DNA from: Mesorhizobium sp. PAMC28654
GTDB taxonomy: Bacteria; Pseudomonadota; Alphaproteobacteria; Rhizobiales; Rhizobiaceae
DNA: 64,000 nt
Assembly: GCF_020616515.1 (NCBI RefSeq)
Contig: NZ_CP085135.1
Location: 6,495,001 to 6,559,000, forward strand
Direction: 5' to 3'
Position numbers and translations under genes: made by a program. The first letter of the stretch is position 1; the number at the start of each line of letters is the position of its first letter. This document shows, one piece after another, positions 56,608 to 64,000 of this stretch. Under the pieces are notes generated by a model that was not told the DNA's origin, did no database searches, and was given only the letters and a program-made list of their open reading frames with translations.

Positions 56608-58010
56608 AGATGCCGCGGACTATCGGGCTTGTGCATTTCATCGGCATTGGCGGCATCGGCATGAGCGGCATCGCCGAGGTGCTGCACAATCTCGGCTACA
56701 AGGTGCAGGGCTCGGACCAGTCCGACAGCGCCAATGTGCAACGGCTGCGCGACAAGGGCATCGAGTGCTTCGTCGGCCACCACGCCGACAATCTCGGCGA
56801 TGCCGAGGTGGTGGTCGTCTCCACCGCGATCAAGAAATCCAATCCCGAGCTGAAGGCGGCGCGTGAAAAGCTGCTGCCGATCGTGCGCCGCGCCGAGATG
56901 CTGGCCGAACTGATGCGCTTCCGCCAGGCCGTGGCGATCGGCGGCACGCATGGCAAGACGACGACCACGTCGATGGTGGCGACGCTGCTGGAAGCCGGCG
57001 GGCTCGACCCGACCGTGATCAATGGCGGTATCATCAATGCCTATGGCACCAATGCCCGCATGGGGGATGGCGAATGGATGGTGGTCGAGGCCGACGAGAG
57101 CGACGGCACCTTCTTGAAGCTGCCGGCCGATATTGCGGTGGTCACCAACATCGATCCTGAACATCTCGACCACTATGGCAGTTTCGACAAGGTGCGCGAG
57201 GCGTTCCGCCAGTTCGTCGAGAATGTGCCGTTCTACGGCTTTGGCGTGATGTGCACCGATCATCCGGAGGTGCAGGCGCTGGTCGGACGCATCGAGGACC
57301 GCCGCGTCATCACCTATGGCGAGAACGCGCAGGCCGACGTCCGCTTCACCAACCATCGTACGGATGGTCCAGCCTCGGAATTCGACGTGGTGATCCGCGA
57401 CCGCAAGACGCGCGGCGAGACCACGATCTCCGGCCTGCGGCTGCCGATGCCCGGTCGCCACAACGTCTCCAACGCGACGGCGGCGATCGCGGTCGCCCAT
57501 GAGCTTGGCCTGTCCGCCGAAGCGATCAAGAAGGGGCTGTCCTCCTTCGCCGGCGTCAAGAGGCGCTTCACCCATACCGGTTCCTGGAACGGCGTCGACA
57601 TCTTCGACGACTACGGCCACCATCCGGTCGAGATCACGGCGGTGCTGAAGGCGGCGCGCGGCGCCACCAAGGGCCGTGTCATTGCTATCGCCCAGCCGCA
57701 TCGCTTTACGCGCCTGCATGATCTGTTCGACGAGTTTTCTGTCTGCTTCAACGATGCCGACACCGTCATGGTGGCGCCGGTCTACGCCGCGGGCGAGGAG
57801 CCGATCGACGGCGTGACCTCCGATGCGCTGGTATCGCGCATCCGCGCCGGCGGCCATCGAGACGCGCGCTACATCGAAAGCCCCGCCGCGATCGCGCCGA
57901 TCATCCGCGATATCGCCAAGCCCGGTGATTTCGTCGTCTTCCTCGGCGCCGGCAACATCACCCAATGGGCCTATGCGCTGCCCAAGGAACTCGGCGGTAC
58001 CGCTTCATGA
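56604..58010 (+). CDS. murC: UDP-MurNAc-L-alanine ligase MurC
   Basis: Mur ligase of 468 residues that adds the first L-Ala. It starts with [20 protein letters not shown], has a P-loop [15 protein letters not shown] (about 113), [24 protein letters not shown] and [14 protein letters not shown], then [14 protein letters not shown]. The ATG overlaps the murG stop by four bases, and its TGA overlaps the murB ATG. Confidence 0.97.
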   Translation: MKMPRTIGLVHFIGIGGIGMSGIAEVLHNLGYKVQGSDQSDSANVQRLRDKGIECFVGHHADNLGDAEVVVVSTAIKKSNPELKAAREKLLPIVRRAEMLAELMRFRQAVAIGGTHGKTTTTSMVATLLEAGGLDPTVINGGIINAYGTNARMGDGEWMVVEADESDGTFLKLPADIAVVTNIDPEHLDHYGSFDKVREAFRQFVENVPFYGFGVMCTDHPEVQALVGRIEDRRVITYGENAQADVRFTNHRTDGPASEFDVVIRDRKTRGETTISGLRLPMPGRHNVSNATAAIAVAHELGLSAEAIKKGLSSFAGVKRRFTHTGSWNGVDIFDDYGHHPVEITAVLKAARGATKGRVIAIAQPHRFTRLHDLFDEFSVCFNDADTVMVAPVYAAGEEPIDGVTSDALVSRIRAGGHRDARYIESPAAIAPIIRDIAKPGDFVVFLGAGNITQWAYALPKELGGTAS

Positions 58011-58972
58011 TGCGCGGCCAGGCGTTGATTGATCAGCTTGGAGACCGGCTTGCCGGCCTGCGCGGCCGTATCACGCCCAATGCCGAGATGGACAAGATCA
58101 CCTGGTTCCGTGCCGGGGGACTGGCGGAGGCGCTGTTCCAGCCGGCGGATGAGGACGACCTCGCCACGTTCCTGAGAGCGGTTCCCGAAGAGATTCCGCT
58201 GACCGTCGTCGGTGTCGGCTCGAACCTGCTGGTTCGCGACGGCGGCATTACGGGTTTTGTCATCCGGCTTTCGGCGAAGGGCTTTGGCGACGCCGAGGTC
58301 ACTGGCCCGGCCACGATCAAGGCGGGGGCCGCCACTCCCGACAAGCGCGTTGCCGCTGTCGCCTATGAGGCGGGCATTGGCGGCTTTCACTTCTACCACG
58401 GCATTCCCGGCGCCATCGGTGGCGCGCTCAGGATGAATGCCGGCGCCAATGGCGTCGAGACGCGCGAGCGCGTCGTCGAGGTGCGGGCGCTCGATCGCAA
58501 GGGCAATGTCCATATGCTGAGCAATGCCGAGATGGGCTATGCCTATCGCCATTCGGCGGCACCCGCCGGGCTGATCTTCACCTCGGCCGTGTTTGAAGGC
58601 TTTGCCGAGGACAAGGCGGCTATCAAGGCGGCGATGGACGCCGTCCAGAACCACCGCGAAACCGTGCAGCCGATCCGCGAAAAGACTGGGGGATCAACCT
58701 TCAAGAATCCCGAGGGCACCTCGGCCTGGAAGGAAATCGACAAGGCAGGCTGTCGCGGCCTGATGATCGGCGGCGCTCAGATGTCGCCGATGCATTGCAA
58801 CTTCATGATCAACACCGGCACCGCGACCGGCTACGACCTCGAATATCTGGGTGAAACGGTGCGCACGCGGGTGCTCGAAAATTCGGGCATCCGGCTGCAG
58901 TGGGAGATCAAGCGCATCGGCGATTTCCGGCCGGGCCATGCCGTCCAGGAGTTTCTCGGACAGCTCCTCTAG
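58007..58972 (+). CDS. murB: UDP-N-acetylenolpyruvoylglucosamine reductase MurB
   Basis: FAD enzyme of 321 residues. It reduces enolpyruvate to lactate in UDP-MurNAc synthesis with NADPH. The FAD domain has [57 protein letters not shown], and the catalytic Ser in [10 protein letters not shown]. Start: two adjacent ATGs at 58007 and 58010, with the first overlapping the murC stop. It ends at a 17-bp hairpin. Confidence 0.96.
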   Translation: MMRGQALIDQLGDRLAGLRGRITPNAEMDKITWFRAGGLAEALFQPADEDDLATFLRAVPEEIPLTVVGVGSNLLVRDGGITGFVIRLSAKGFGDAEVTGPATIKAGAATPDKRVAAVAYEAGIGGFHFYHGIPGAIGGALRMNAGANGVETRERVVEVRALDRKGNVHMLSNAEMGYAYRHSAAPAGLIFTSAVFEGFAEDKAAIKAAMDAVQNHRETVQPIREKTGGSTFKNPEGTSAWKEIDKAGCRGLMIGGAQMSPMHCNFMINTGTATGYDLEYLGETVRTRVLENSGIRLQWEIKRIGDFRPGHAVQEFLGQLL

Positions 58973-59277
58973 GAGGCTCATTGAAGTTCATGTGATACAT
59001 GAACTTCAATGAGGCCAAAACCGTCCCGCAACGTTGCAGTAATGACTCAACGACACGGTTTTCGCATCCATTTTCTCAGAAAGTGAATCTCTCGGAATCG
59101 TAAGTACTTGCCAGTGAATCAACTCTCTGATTCTCTGCTGAAAAGCGTTTCCTGATTTGAGTCGTTCGACGCGTTTTCAGCGTTTTCCGTCTGGGGGGGG
59201 CAACCTGCCGGGAGACTCGGACTCGATGTTGCGGAAAATCTTGGTTTTTGGTCCGCCGTGAGAGGGGATGACGGGGA
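58973..59277. promoter_or_regulatory. murB-ddl gap with long hairpin and GANTC cluster
   Basis: A 305-bp gap in an otherwise gapless cluster. CTCATTGAAGTTCATGT (58977-58993) and its exact complement (58997-59013) form a 17-bp hairpin with GAT loop and no T-run. Beyond it are eight GANTC sites: 59044, 59085, 59095, 59116, 59129, 59159, 59214 and 59220. The region is AT-richer and likely holds the promoter of ddl-ftsQAZ. Confidence 0.75.
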
Positions 59278-60204
59278 ATGAAAAACAAGCATGTGGCCGT
59301 CCTGCTGGGTGGTTTTTCGTCCGAGCGGCCCGTGTCCTTGTCCTCGGGAAAGTCGTGTGCCGATGCGCTCGAGCAGGAAGGTTATCAGGTCACGCGCGTC
59401 GACGTCGGCCGTGATGTCAGCTCGGTGCTTGCCGAGCTCAAGCCGGATGTCGCCTTCAACGCGCTGCATGGGCCTTTCGGTGAGGACGGCACCATCCAGG
59501 GCATCCTCGAATATCTCGGCATTCCCTATACCCATTCCGGCGTGCTTGCCTCGGCGCTGGCGATGAACAAGGAGCAGGCCAAGAAGATCGCCAAGACCGT
59601 CGGCATTCCGGTTGCCGAATCAAAGGTCACCAATCGCTTCGCCATTCAAAACAAGCATCCGATGAAGCCGCCCTATGTGGTCAAGCCGGTCAGCGAAGGG
59701 TCGAGCTTCGGCGTCGTCATCGTGCATGAGGGGCAATCGCATCCGCCGCAGGTCATCGGTTCATCCGAGTGGAAATATGGCGATATCGTCATGGTCGAGC
59801 GCTATGTGCACGGCCGGGAGCTTACCTGCGCGGTGATGGGCGACGTCGCGCTCGGCGTCTGCGAGATCATTCCGACCGGCCATTCCTTCTACGACTATGA
59901 TTCAAAATATGTGGCTGGCGGCTCAAAGCACGAATGCCCCGCAAAAGTTTCACCGAATATTTACCAAAAAATACAAACACTGGCGCTCAAGGCTCACCAA
60001 GCTATCGGCTGTCGAGGCGTTTCGCGGTCGGACTTCCGTTACGACGATCGTCACTCCGAGAACGGCGAGGTTGTCTGGCTCGAGGTTAACACCCAGCCGG
60101 GCATGACGCCGACGTCCTTGGTGCCGGAAATAGCCGCGCAAGCGGGGCACTCGTTCGGTGAGTTGTTGAGTTGGATGGTGGAGGACGCTTCGTGTCTGCG
60201 TTGA
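59278..60204 (+). CDS. ddl: D-alanine-D-alanine ligase
   Basis: ATP-grasp enzyme of 308 residues. It makes D-Ala-D-Ala for MurF. It begins [20 protein letters not shown], has [51 protein letters not shown] and the metal site [22 protein letters not shown] before the ATG is weak. The 305-bp gap upstream points to its own promoter. Its stop overlaps ftsQ. Confidence 0.95.
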   Translation: MKNKHVAVLLGGFSSERPVSLSSGKSCADALEQEGYQVTRVDVGRDVSSVLAELKPDVAFNALHGPFGEDGTIQGILEYLGIPYTHSGVLASALAMNKEQAKKIAKTVGIPVAESKVTNRFAIQNKHPMKPPYVVKPVSEGSSFGVVIVHEGQSHPPQVIGSSEWKYGDIVMVERYVHGRELTCAVMGDVALGVCEIIPTGHSFYDYDSKYVAGGSKHECPAKVSPNIYQKIQTLALKAHQAIGCRGVSRSDFRYDDRHSENGEVVWLEVNTQPGMTPTSLVPEIAAQAGHSFGELLSWMVEDASCLR

Positions 60205-61133
60205 AATGGGGACAAGGTCAGAGGAAGGGCGCGGCCGGGCCGACGCTGTTCGGTCTGCCGTTGTCGTTCGACCATTTCGTGCTGCCGCGCATGTTTCGCC
60301 GGCCGGTGCGCGTTCTGGCGCGTCTGGGTGAGGGGGATTTCAAGGCCCCACCCTTCTCGGCGACGATGCTCTCGGCCGTGCTGCTGGGGTCGAGTGCCAT
60401 CTATGGCGCCTATCTTGGCGGCGACGTTGACGGCGTCGTCCAGAACATCACCGCTCGCACCGGCTTTGCCGTTGATCAGGTGAAGGTGGTCGGCAATCAG
60501 CAGACGTCCGAAATCGACATCCTGGACAGGCTGCAGCTCGACGGCTGGACATCGCTGATCGGCTTCAACGCCGAGGCTGCGCGGGAGCGTATCGCTACGC
60601 TGCCCTGGGTCGAGGTCGCGGCCGTGCGCAAGGTCTATCCGCATACGCTGGAAGTGCGTGTCGAGGAGCGTCAGCCTTTCGCGCTCTGGCAGCAAGGCAG
60701 TGACCTGTCGGTCATCGAGCGCTCCGGCGCGGTGATCGCGCCGTTCTCCGGCGGCAAGCAGGTGTTGTTGCCGCTGCTCGTCGGCGCCGGCGCGCCGGCG
60801 CAAGCCCCCGATTTCCTGGTCAAGGTCGAAAAATACCCGGAGCTCGCGGCGCGTATCAAGGGCTACATCCGCATTGGCGACCGGCGCTGGGACCTGAAGC
60901 TGGACAATGGCGTCACGGTCAAGCTGCCCGAGGAGGACGAGGACGAGGCGCTTGCTGAGCTCGTCAAGCTGGACAAGGATGACGGATTGCTGTCGCGCGA
61001 CATCGCCGCTGTCGACATGCGCCTTTCCGATCGCCTCGTCGTGCAGCTGTCGGCGGAAGCGGCGACGCAGCGCGAAGCCGCGCTCAACGAAAAGCCCAAG
61101 ACCCTGAAGCGCAAGCCGGAGACGAAGATATGA
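60192..61133 (+). CDS. ftsQ: Cell division protein FtsQ
   Basis: Bitopic divisome protein of 313 residues. A cytoplasmic head with basic residues (about 1-55) precedes one membrane segment (about 61-80, [20 protein letters not shown]), a POTRA domain ([20 protein letters not shown]) and the FtsQ/DivIB domain ([20 protein letters not shown]). The start is GTG at 60192 with GGTGGAGGA upstream, overlapping the ddl stop by 13 bases; an upstream start at 60171 is less likely. It recruits FtsL/FtsB. Confidence 0.9.
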   Translation: MSALKWGQGQRKGAAGPTLFGLPLSFDHFVLPRMFRRPVRVLARLGEGDFKAPPFSATMLSAVLLGSSAIYGAYLGGDVDGVVQNITARTGFAVDQVKVVGNQQTSEIDILDRLQLDGWTSLIGFNAEAARERIATLPWVEVAAVRKVYPHTLEVRVEERQPFALWQQGSDLSVIERSGAVIAPFSGGKQVLLPLLVGAGAPAQAPDFLVKVEKYPELAARIKGYIRIGDRRWDLKLDNGVTVKLPEEDEDEALAELVKLDKDDGLLSRDIAAVDMRLSDRLVVQLSAEAATQREAALNEKPKTLKRKPETKI

Positions 61134-62380
61134 GCTGGCTTGGCGGTCAAGGCGATTCCTCGTCGCGCCGGTCCGGCTCCTTACGGTGCTGGATGTCGGT
61201 TCGAGCAAGGTCTGCTGCATGGTGGCCAAGCTCAAGCCAAACGATGACGGCAAGCTTTTGCGCGGACGCTCGCACCGCATCCAGGTGATTGGCATTGGTC
61301 ACCAGAAATCACAGGGCGTGAAATCGGGCGTCGTCGTCGATCTCGATCGCGCCCGAGCACGCCATCCGGCTTGCCGTCGACGCGGCCGAGCGCATGGCGG
61401 GGCTGACAGTCGATTCGCTGATCGTCAACATGACGGCCGGACGGCTGAAGAGCGAAACCTTCTCGGCCACCATCAACCTTGGCGGCCATGAGGCCGACGA
61501 AGCCGACGTCAAGCGCGTGCTTGCCGCTGGCGCCAAGCAGGCGCTGAAGAGCGAGCGCGAGGTGATCCATTCACTGCCGGTGGGCTTTTCGCTGGATGCC
61601 GAGCGTGGCGTGCGCGATCCACGCGGCATGGTCGGCGACCAACTCGGTGTCGACATGCATGTGCTGACGGGCGACGCGGCACCGGTGCGCAATCTGGAAC
61701 TCTGCATCAACCGTTCGCATTTGTCGGTCGAGCGCATGGTGGCGACGCCCTATGCCAGCGGGCTTGCGGCCCTCGTCGACGACGAGCTCGAAATGGGCGC
61801 CGCCTGCATCGACATGGGTGGCGGCACGACGACGATCTCGGTGTTCTCGGAAGGCAAGTTTGTGCATGCCGACGCCATCGCGATCGGCGGCAATCACGTG
61901 ACGCTCGACATGGCCAAGGGGCTTTCGACCTCGCTTGAGGCCGCCGAGAGGCTAAAGGTGATGCATGGTTCGGCGCTGCCGGGCAGTGCGGATGATCGCG
62001 ACCTGGTCTCGATCCAGCCGATCGGCGAAGACAGCGACGTTCCTTTGCAGATCCCGCGCTCGGTGATGACGCGCATCATCCGCGCGCGCATCGACGAGAC
62101 GCTGGAACTGCTGCGCGACCGGCTCAACAAGTCCGGCTACGGCAATGCGGTGGGCAAGCGCGTCGTGCTGACCGGCGGCGCCAGCCAGCTTGCCGGCCTG
62201 CCGGAGGCGGCGCGCCGCATTCTCGGCCGAAATGTACGCATCGGCCGCCCGCTCGGCGTGGCGGGCCTGCCGGAAGCAGCCAAGGGACCGGCCTTCTCGG
62301 CGCCGGTGGGGCTTCTGATCTATCCGCAGATGGCGAGCTTCGAGAGCCATCCCGCGAAAGGAATTCTGGTCTCAGAATGA
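61130..62380 (+). CDS. ftsA: Cell division protein FtsA, with two compensating frameshifts
   Basis: Actin-like membrane tether of the Z-ring. The ATG at 61130 overlaps the ftsQ stop and gives [17 protein letters not shown]. Near 61178-61183 the frame must change by a missing base (family reading continues TVLDVGSSKVCCMVAKL), and near 61351-61354 an extra C returns it (DLDRA then EHAIRLAVDAAERMAGLTVD). The rest (61394 onwards) reads normally: CIDMGGGTTTISVFSEGKF and KRVVLTGGASQLAGLPEAAR. Because FtsA is normally essential, sequence error is the likely cause. Confidence 0.92.
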
Positions 62381-62503
62381 CTGGAACGGGCGGAAAACTG
62401 CATCGCATGAGTCAGTGGTTGAGAGACAGTTTTTGAATTGACGGGGACAGCCCCATAGGCGGCCGCGGCGGCGAAGCGGCGTGAAAGGCAAAGGACGGAG
62501 ACA

Positions 62504-64000
62504 ATGACCATCAATCTGCAGAAGCCGGATATCACCGAGCTGAAGCCGCGCATCACCGTGTTCGGTGTTGGCGGCGGCGGCGGCAATGCCGTCAACAACA
62601 TGATCACCGCCGGCTTGCGCGGCGTCGAGTTCGTAGTGGCCAACACTGACGCACAGGCGCTTACAATGTCGAAGGCCGAGCGGCTGATCCAGCTTGGCGC
62701 GCATGTCACCGAGGGCCTCGGCGCAGGATCGCAGCCGGAGGTCGGCCGTGCGGCGGCGGAAGAATGTATCGACGAGATCCTCGATCATCTGACCAACACG
62801 CATATGTGCTTCGTCACCGCCGGCATGGGCGGCGGCACCGGCACGGGTGCGGCTCCTGTCGTTGCCCGCGCCGCCCGTGAAAAGGGCATTCTCACCGTCG
62901 GCGTCGTCACCAAGCCTTTCCATTTCGAGGGCCAGCGCCGCATGAAGACGGCGGATCTGGGCATCGAGGAACTGCAGAAGTGCGTCGATACGCTGATCGT
63001 CATCCCGAACCAGAACCTGTTCCGGCTGGCCAATGACAAGACGACCTTCGCCGATGCCTTTGCCATGGCCGACCAGGTGCTCTACTCCGGTGTTGCCTGC
63101 ATCACCGACCTGATGGTCAAGGAAGGCCTGATCAACCTCGACTTCGCCGACGTGCGTTCGGTGATGCGCGAGATGGGCAAGGCGATGATGGGCACGGGCG
63201 AAGCTTCGGGCGAGGGCCGCGCGATGGCCGCCGCCGAAGCGGCGATTGCCAACCCGTTGCTCGACGAGACCTCGATGAAGGGTGCCAAGGGCCTGCTGAT
63301 CTCAATCACCGGCGGTCGCGACCTGACCCTGTTCGAAGTCGATGAGGCGGCAACCCGCATTCGCGAGGAGGTCGACCAGGACGCCAACATCATCCTGGGC
63401 GCCACCTTCGACGAGGAACTCGAAGGCGTCATCCGCGTCTCGGTGGTCGCCACCGGCATCGACAAGACGGCAGCCGAAATCGCCGCCGCGCCGATCTCGA
63501 TCCGCACGGCTCCGCAGAAGCCGTCCGGCCGTCCGGCCGTTGCCCAGGAAAGCCGCCCGACACCTGTCCAGCAGGCGATGTACGAGCCGCGCGCCATGGA
63601 CCCGGTCGCCGAGGCGATCCAGCTTGCCGAGGCGAATGCCGCGGCCATGGCTCAGGCTCGCCCCATGCCGGTTGCCCACGCGGACGAATTCCGCCCGCAG
63701 AGCAAGATCTTCCAGGCACCGCCCGCCCAGCCACAGCCGATGGTGCAGCCCGTTGTCCAGCAGATGATGCAGCCTGCTCCGCAGCAGCGTGAAGTCCAGC
63801 AGCCGGTTGCCGTGGCGCCCCAGCGCATGCCACGCGTCGAGGATTTTCCCCCGCAGGTGAAGGCCGAGGTGGAGTCCAAGAGCCGGCCGGCCGATCATCA
63901 TGAGAACAGCGGACCGATGGGGCTGCTGAAGCGCCTGACCAACGGCCTGACCCGCCGCGAAGAGGAGCCGGCACGGCTTCAGCCAGCGCAGCCGCGCGAG
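62504..64000 (+). CDS. ftsZ: Cell division GTPase FtsZ, partial
   Basis: Tubulin homologue; the first 499 codons are present and the gene runs off the right edge. [20 protein letters not shown] starts the GTPase domain; the tubulin signature GGGTGTG is near residues 107-113; [11 protein letters not shown] and [20 protein letters not shown] follow. The long Pro/Gln-rich linker (from about 330) is typical of Rhizobiales FtsZ, which exceeds 550 residues. AAGGACGGAG precedes the ATG. The 123-bp gap after ftsA may contain another promoter. Confidence 0.97.
   Translation, partial: MTINLQKPDITELKPRITVFGVGGGGGNAVNNMITAGLRGVEFVVANTDAQALTMSKAERLIQLGAHVTEGLGAGSQPEVGRAAAEECIDEILDHLTNTHMCFVTAGMGGGTGTGAAPVVARAAREKGILTVGVVTKPFHFEGQRRMKTADLGIEELQKCVDTLIVIPNQNLFRLANDKTTFADAFAMADQVLYSGVACITDLMVKEGLINLDFADVRSVMREMGKAMMGTGEASGEGRAMAAAEAAIANPLLDETSMKGAKGLLISITGGRDLTLFEVDEAATRIREEVDQDANIILGATFDEELEGVIRVSVVATGIDKTAAEIAAAPISIRTAPQKPSGRPAVAQESRPTPVQQAMYEPRAMDPVAEAIQLAEANAAAMAQARPMPVAHADEFRPQSKIFQAPPAQPQPMVQPVVQQMMQPAPQQREVQQPVAVAPQRMPRVEDFPPQVKAEVESKSRPADHHENSGPMGLLKRLTNGLTRREEEPARLQPAQPRE

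Noticed and set aside
58973..59277. Missing gene (for example ftsB-like) in the murB-ddl gap
   Set aside because: No open frame with RBS fits in either strand; the segment is regulatory in appearance.
1..64000. tRNA genes, CRISPR arrays and prophage genes
   Set aside because: No cloverleaf-type sequences, direct-repeat arrays or phage structural genes were seen by eye; small tRNAs could still be missed.

Overview
The window looks like a chromosomal segment of a Mesorhizobium-type alphaproteobacterium (Rhizobiales, Phyllobacteriaceae). The support is indirect: high GC with strong codon bias (hence many long antisense open frames), rhizobial intergenic palindromes, a PhoB-boxed btaAB pair, an ArsR-methyltransferase/metF operon, a class A RNase P RNA of alphaproteobacterial shape, and an alphaproteobacterial division and cell wall (dcw) cluster. 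Species was not tested.

Region 1 (1-5 kb) holds the end of an ABC importer for a pyrimidine/thiamine-precursor-like substrate (two permeases and a binding protein), then an Lrp/AsnC regulator divergent from a PLP enzyme of sulfur amino acid metabolism, then a secreted CHRD protein between two near-identical terminators. Region 2 (5-31 kb) is mixed metabolic and housekeeping content: a TPP enzyme with a family III CoA-transferase, an alpha/beta hydrolase, RNase T2, a GGDEF protein, EttA, a trans-aconitate methyltransferase-like protein, a KAS III-like enzyme, a TetR/tautomerase/MOSC group, an SDR, a class IV aminotransferase, TrmO with DUF2293, ArsR-methyltransferase with MetF, a 28-residue membrane peptide, an EamA exporter, an ornithine decarboxylase behind a structured leader, two murein hydrolases and a serine hydrolase.

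Region 3 (31-40 kb) is the accessory part. An IS630 element sits exactly in the overlapping stop codons of two convergent genes. Next come btaB and a frameshifted btaA (betaine lipid synthesis, Pho box upstream), an AT-rich island with a papain-like protease, and a fused hydantoinase/oxoprolinase gene carrying an in-frame 120-bp palindromic repeat. Region 4 (40-45 kb) has a TerB/J-domain protein, an amidase, a lytic transglycosylase, rnpB, a damaged parDE module and a second gamma-family PLP enzyme.

Region 5 (45-64 kb) is the dcw cluster in canonical order: mraZ, rsmH, ftsL, ftsI, murE, murF, mraY, murD, ftsW, murG, murC, murB, ddl, ftsQ, ftsA, ftsZ (ftsZ runs off the end). It makes lipid II and assembles the divisome. 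A MraZ-box array overlaps the putative promoter. The murB-ddl gap holds a 17-bp perfect hairpin and eight GANTC (CcrM) sites within 181 bp. ftsA has two compensating frameshifts; because FtsA is normally essential, single-base sequence errors are likely in this assembly, and the btaA and parE frameshifts should be read with that in mind.
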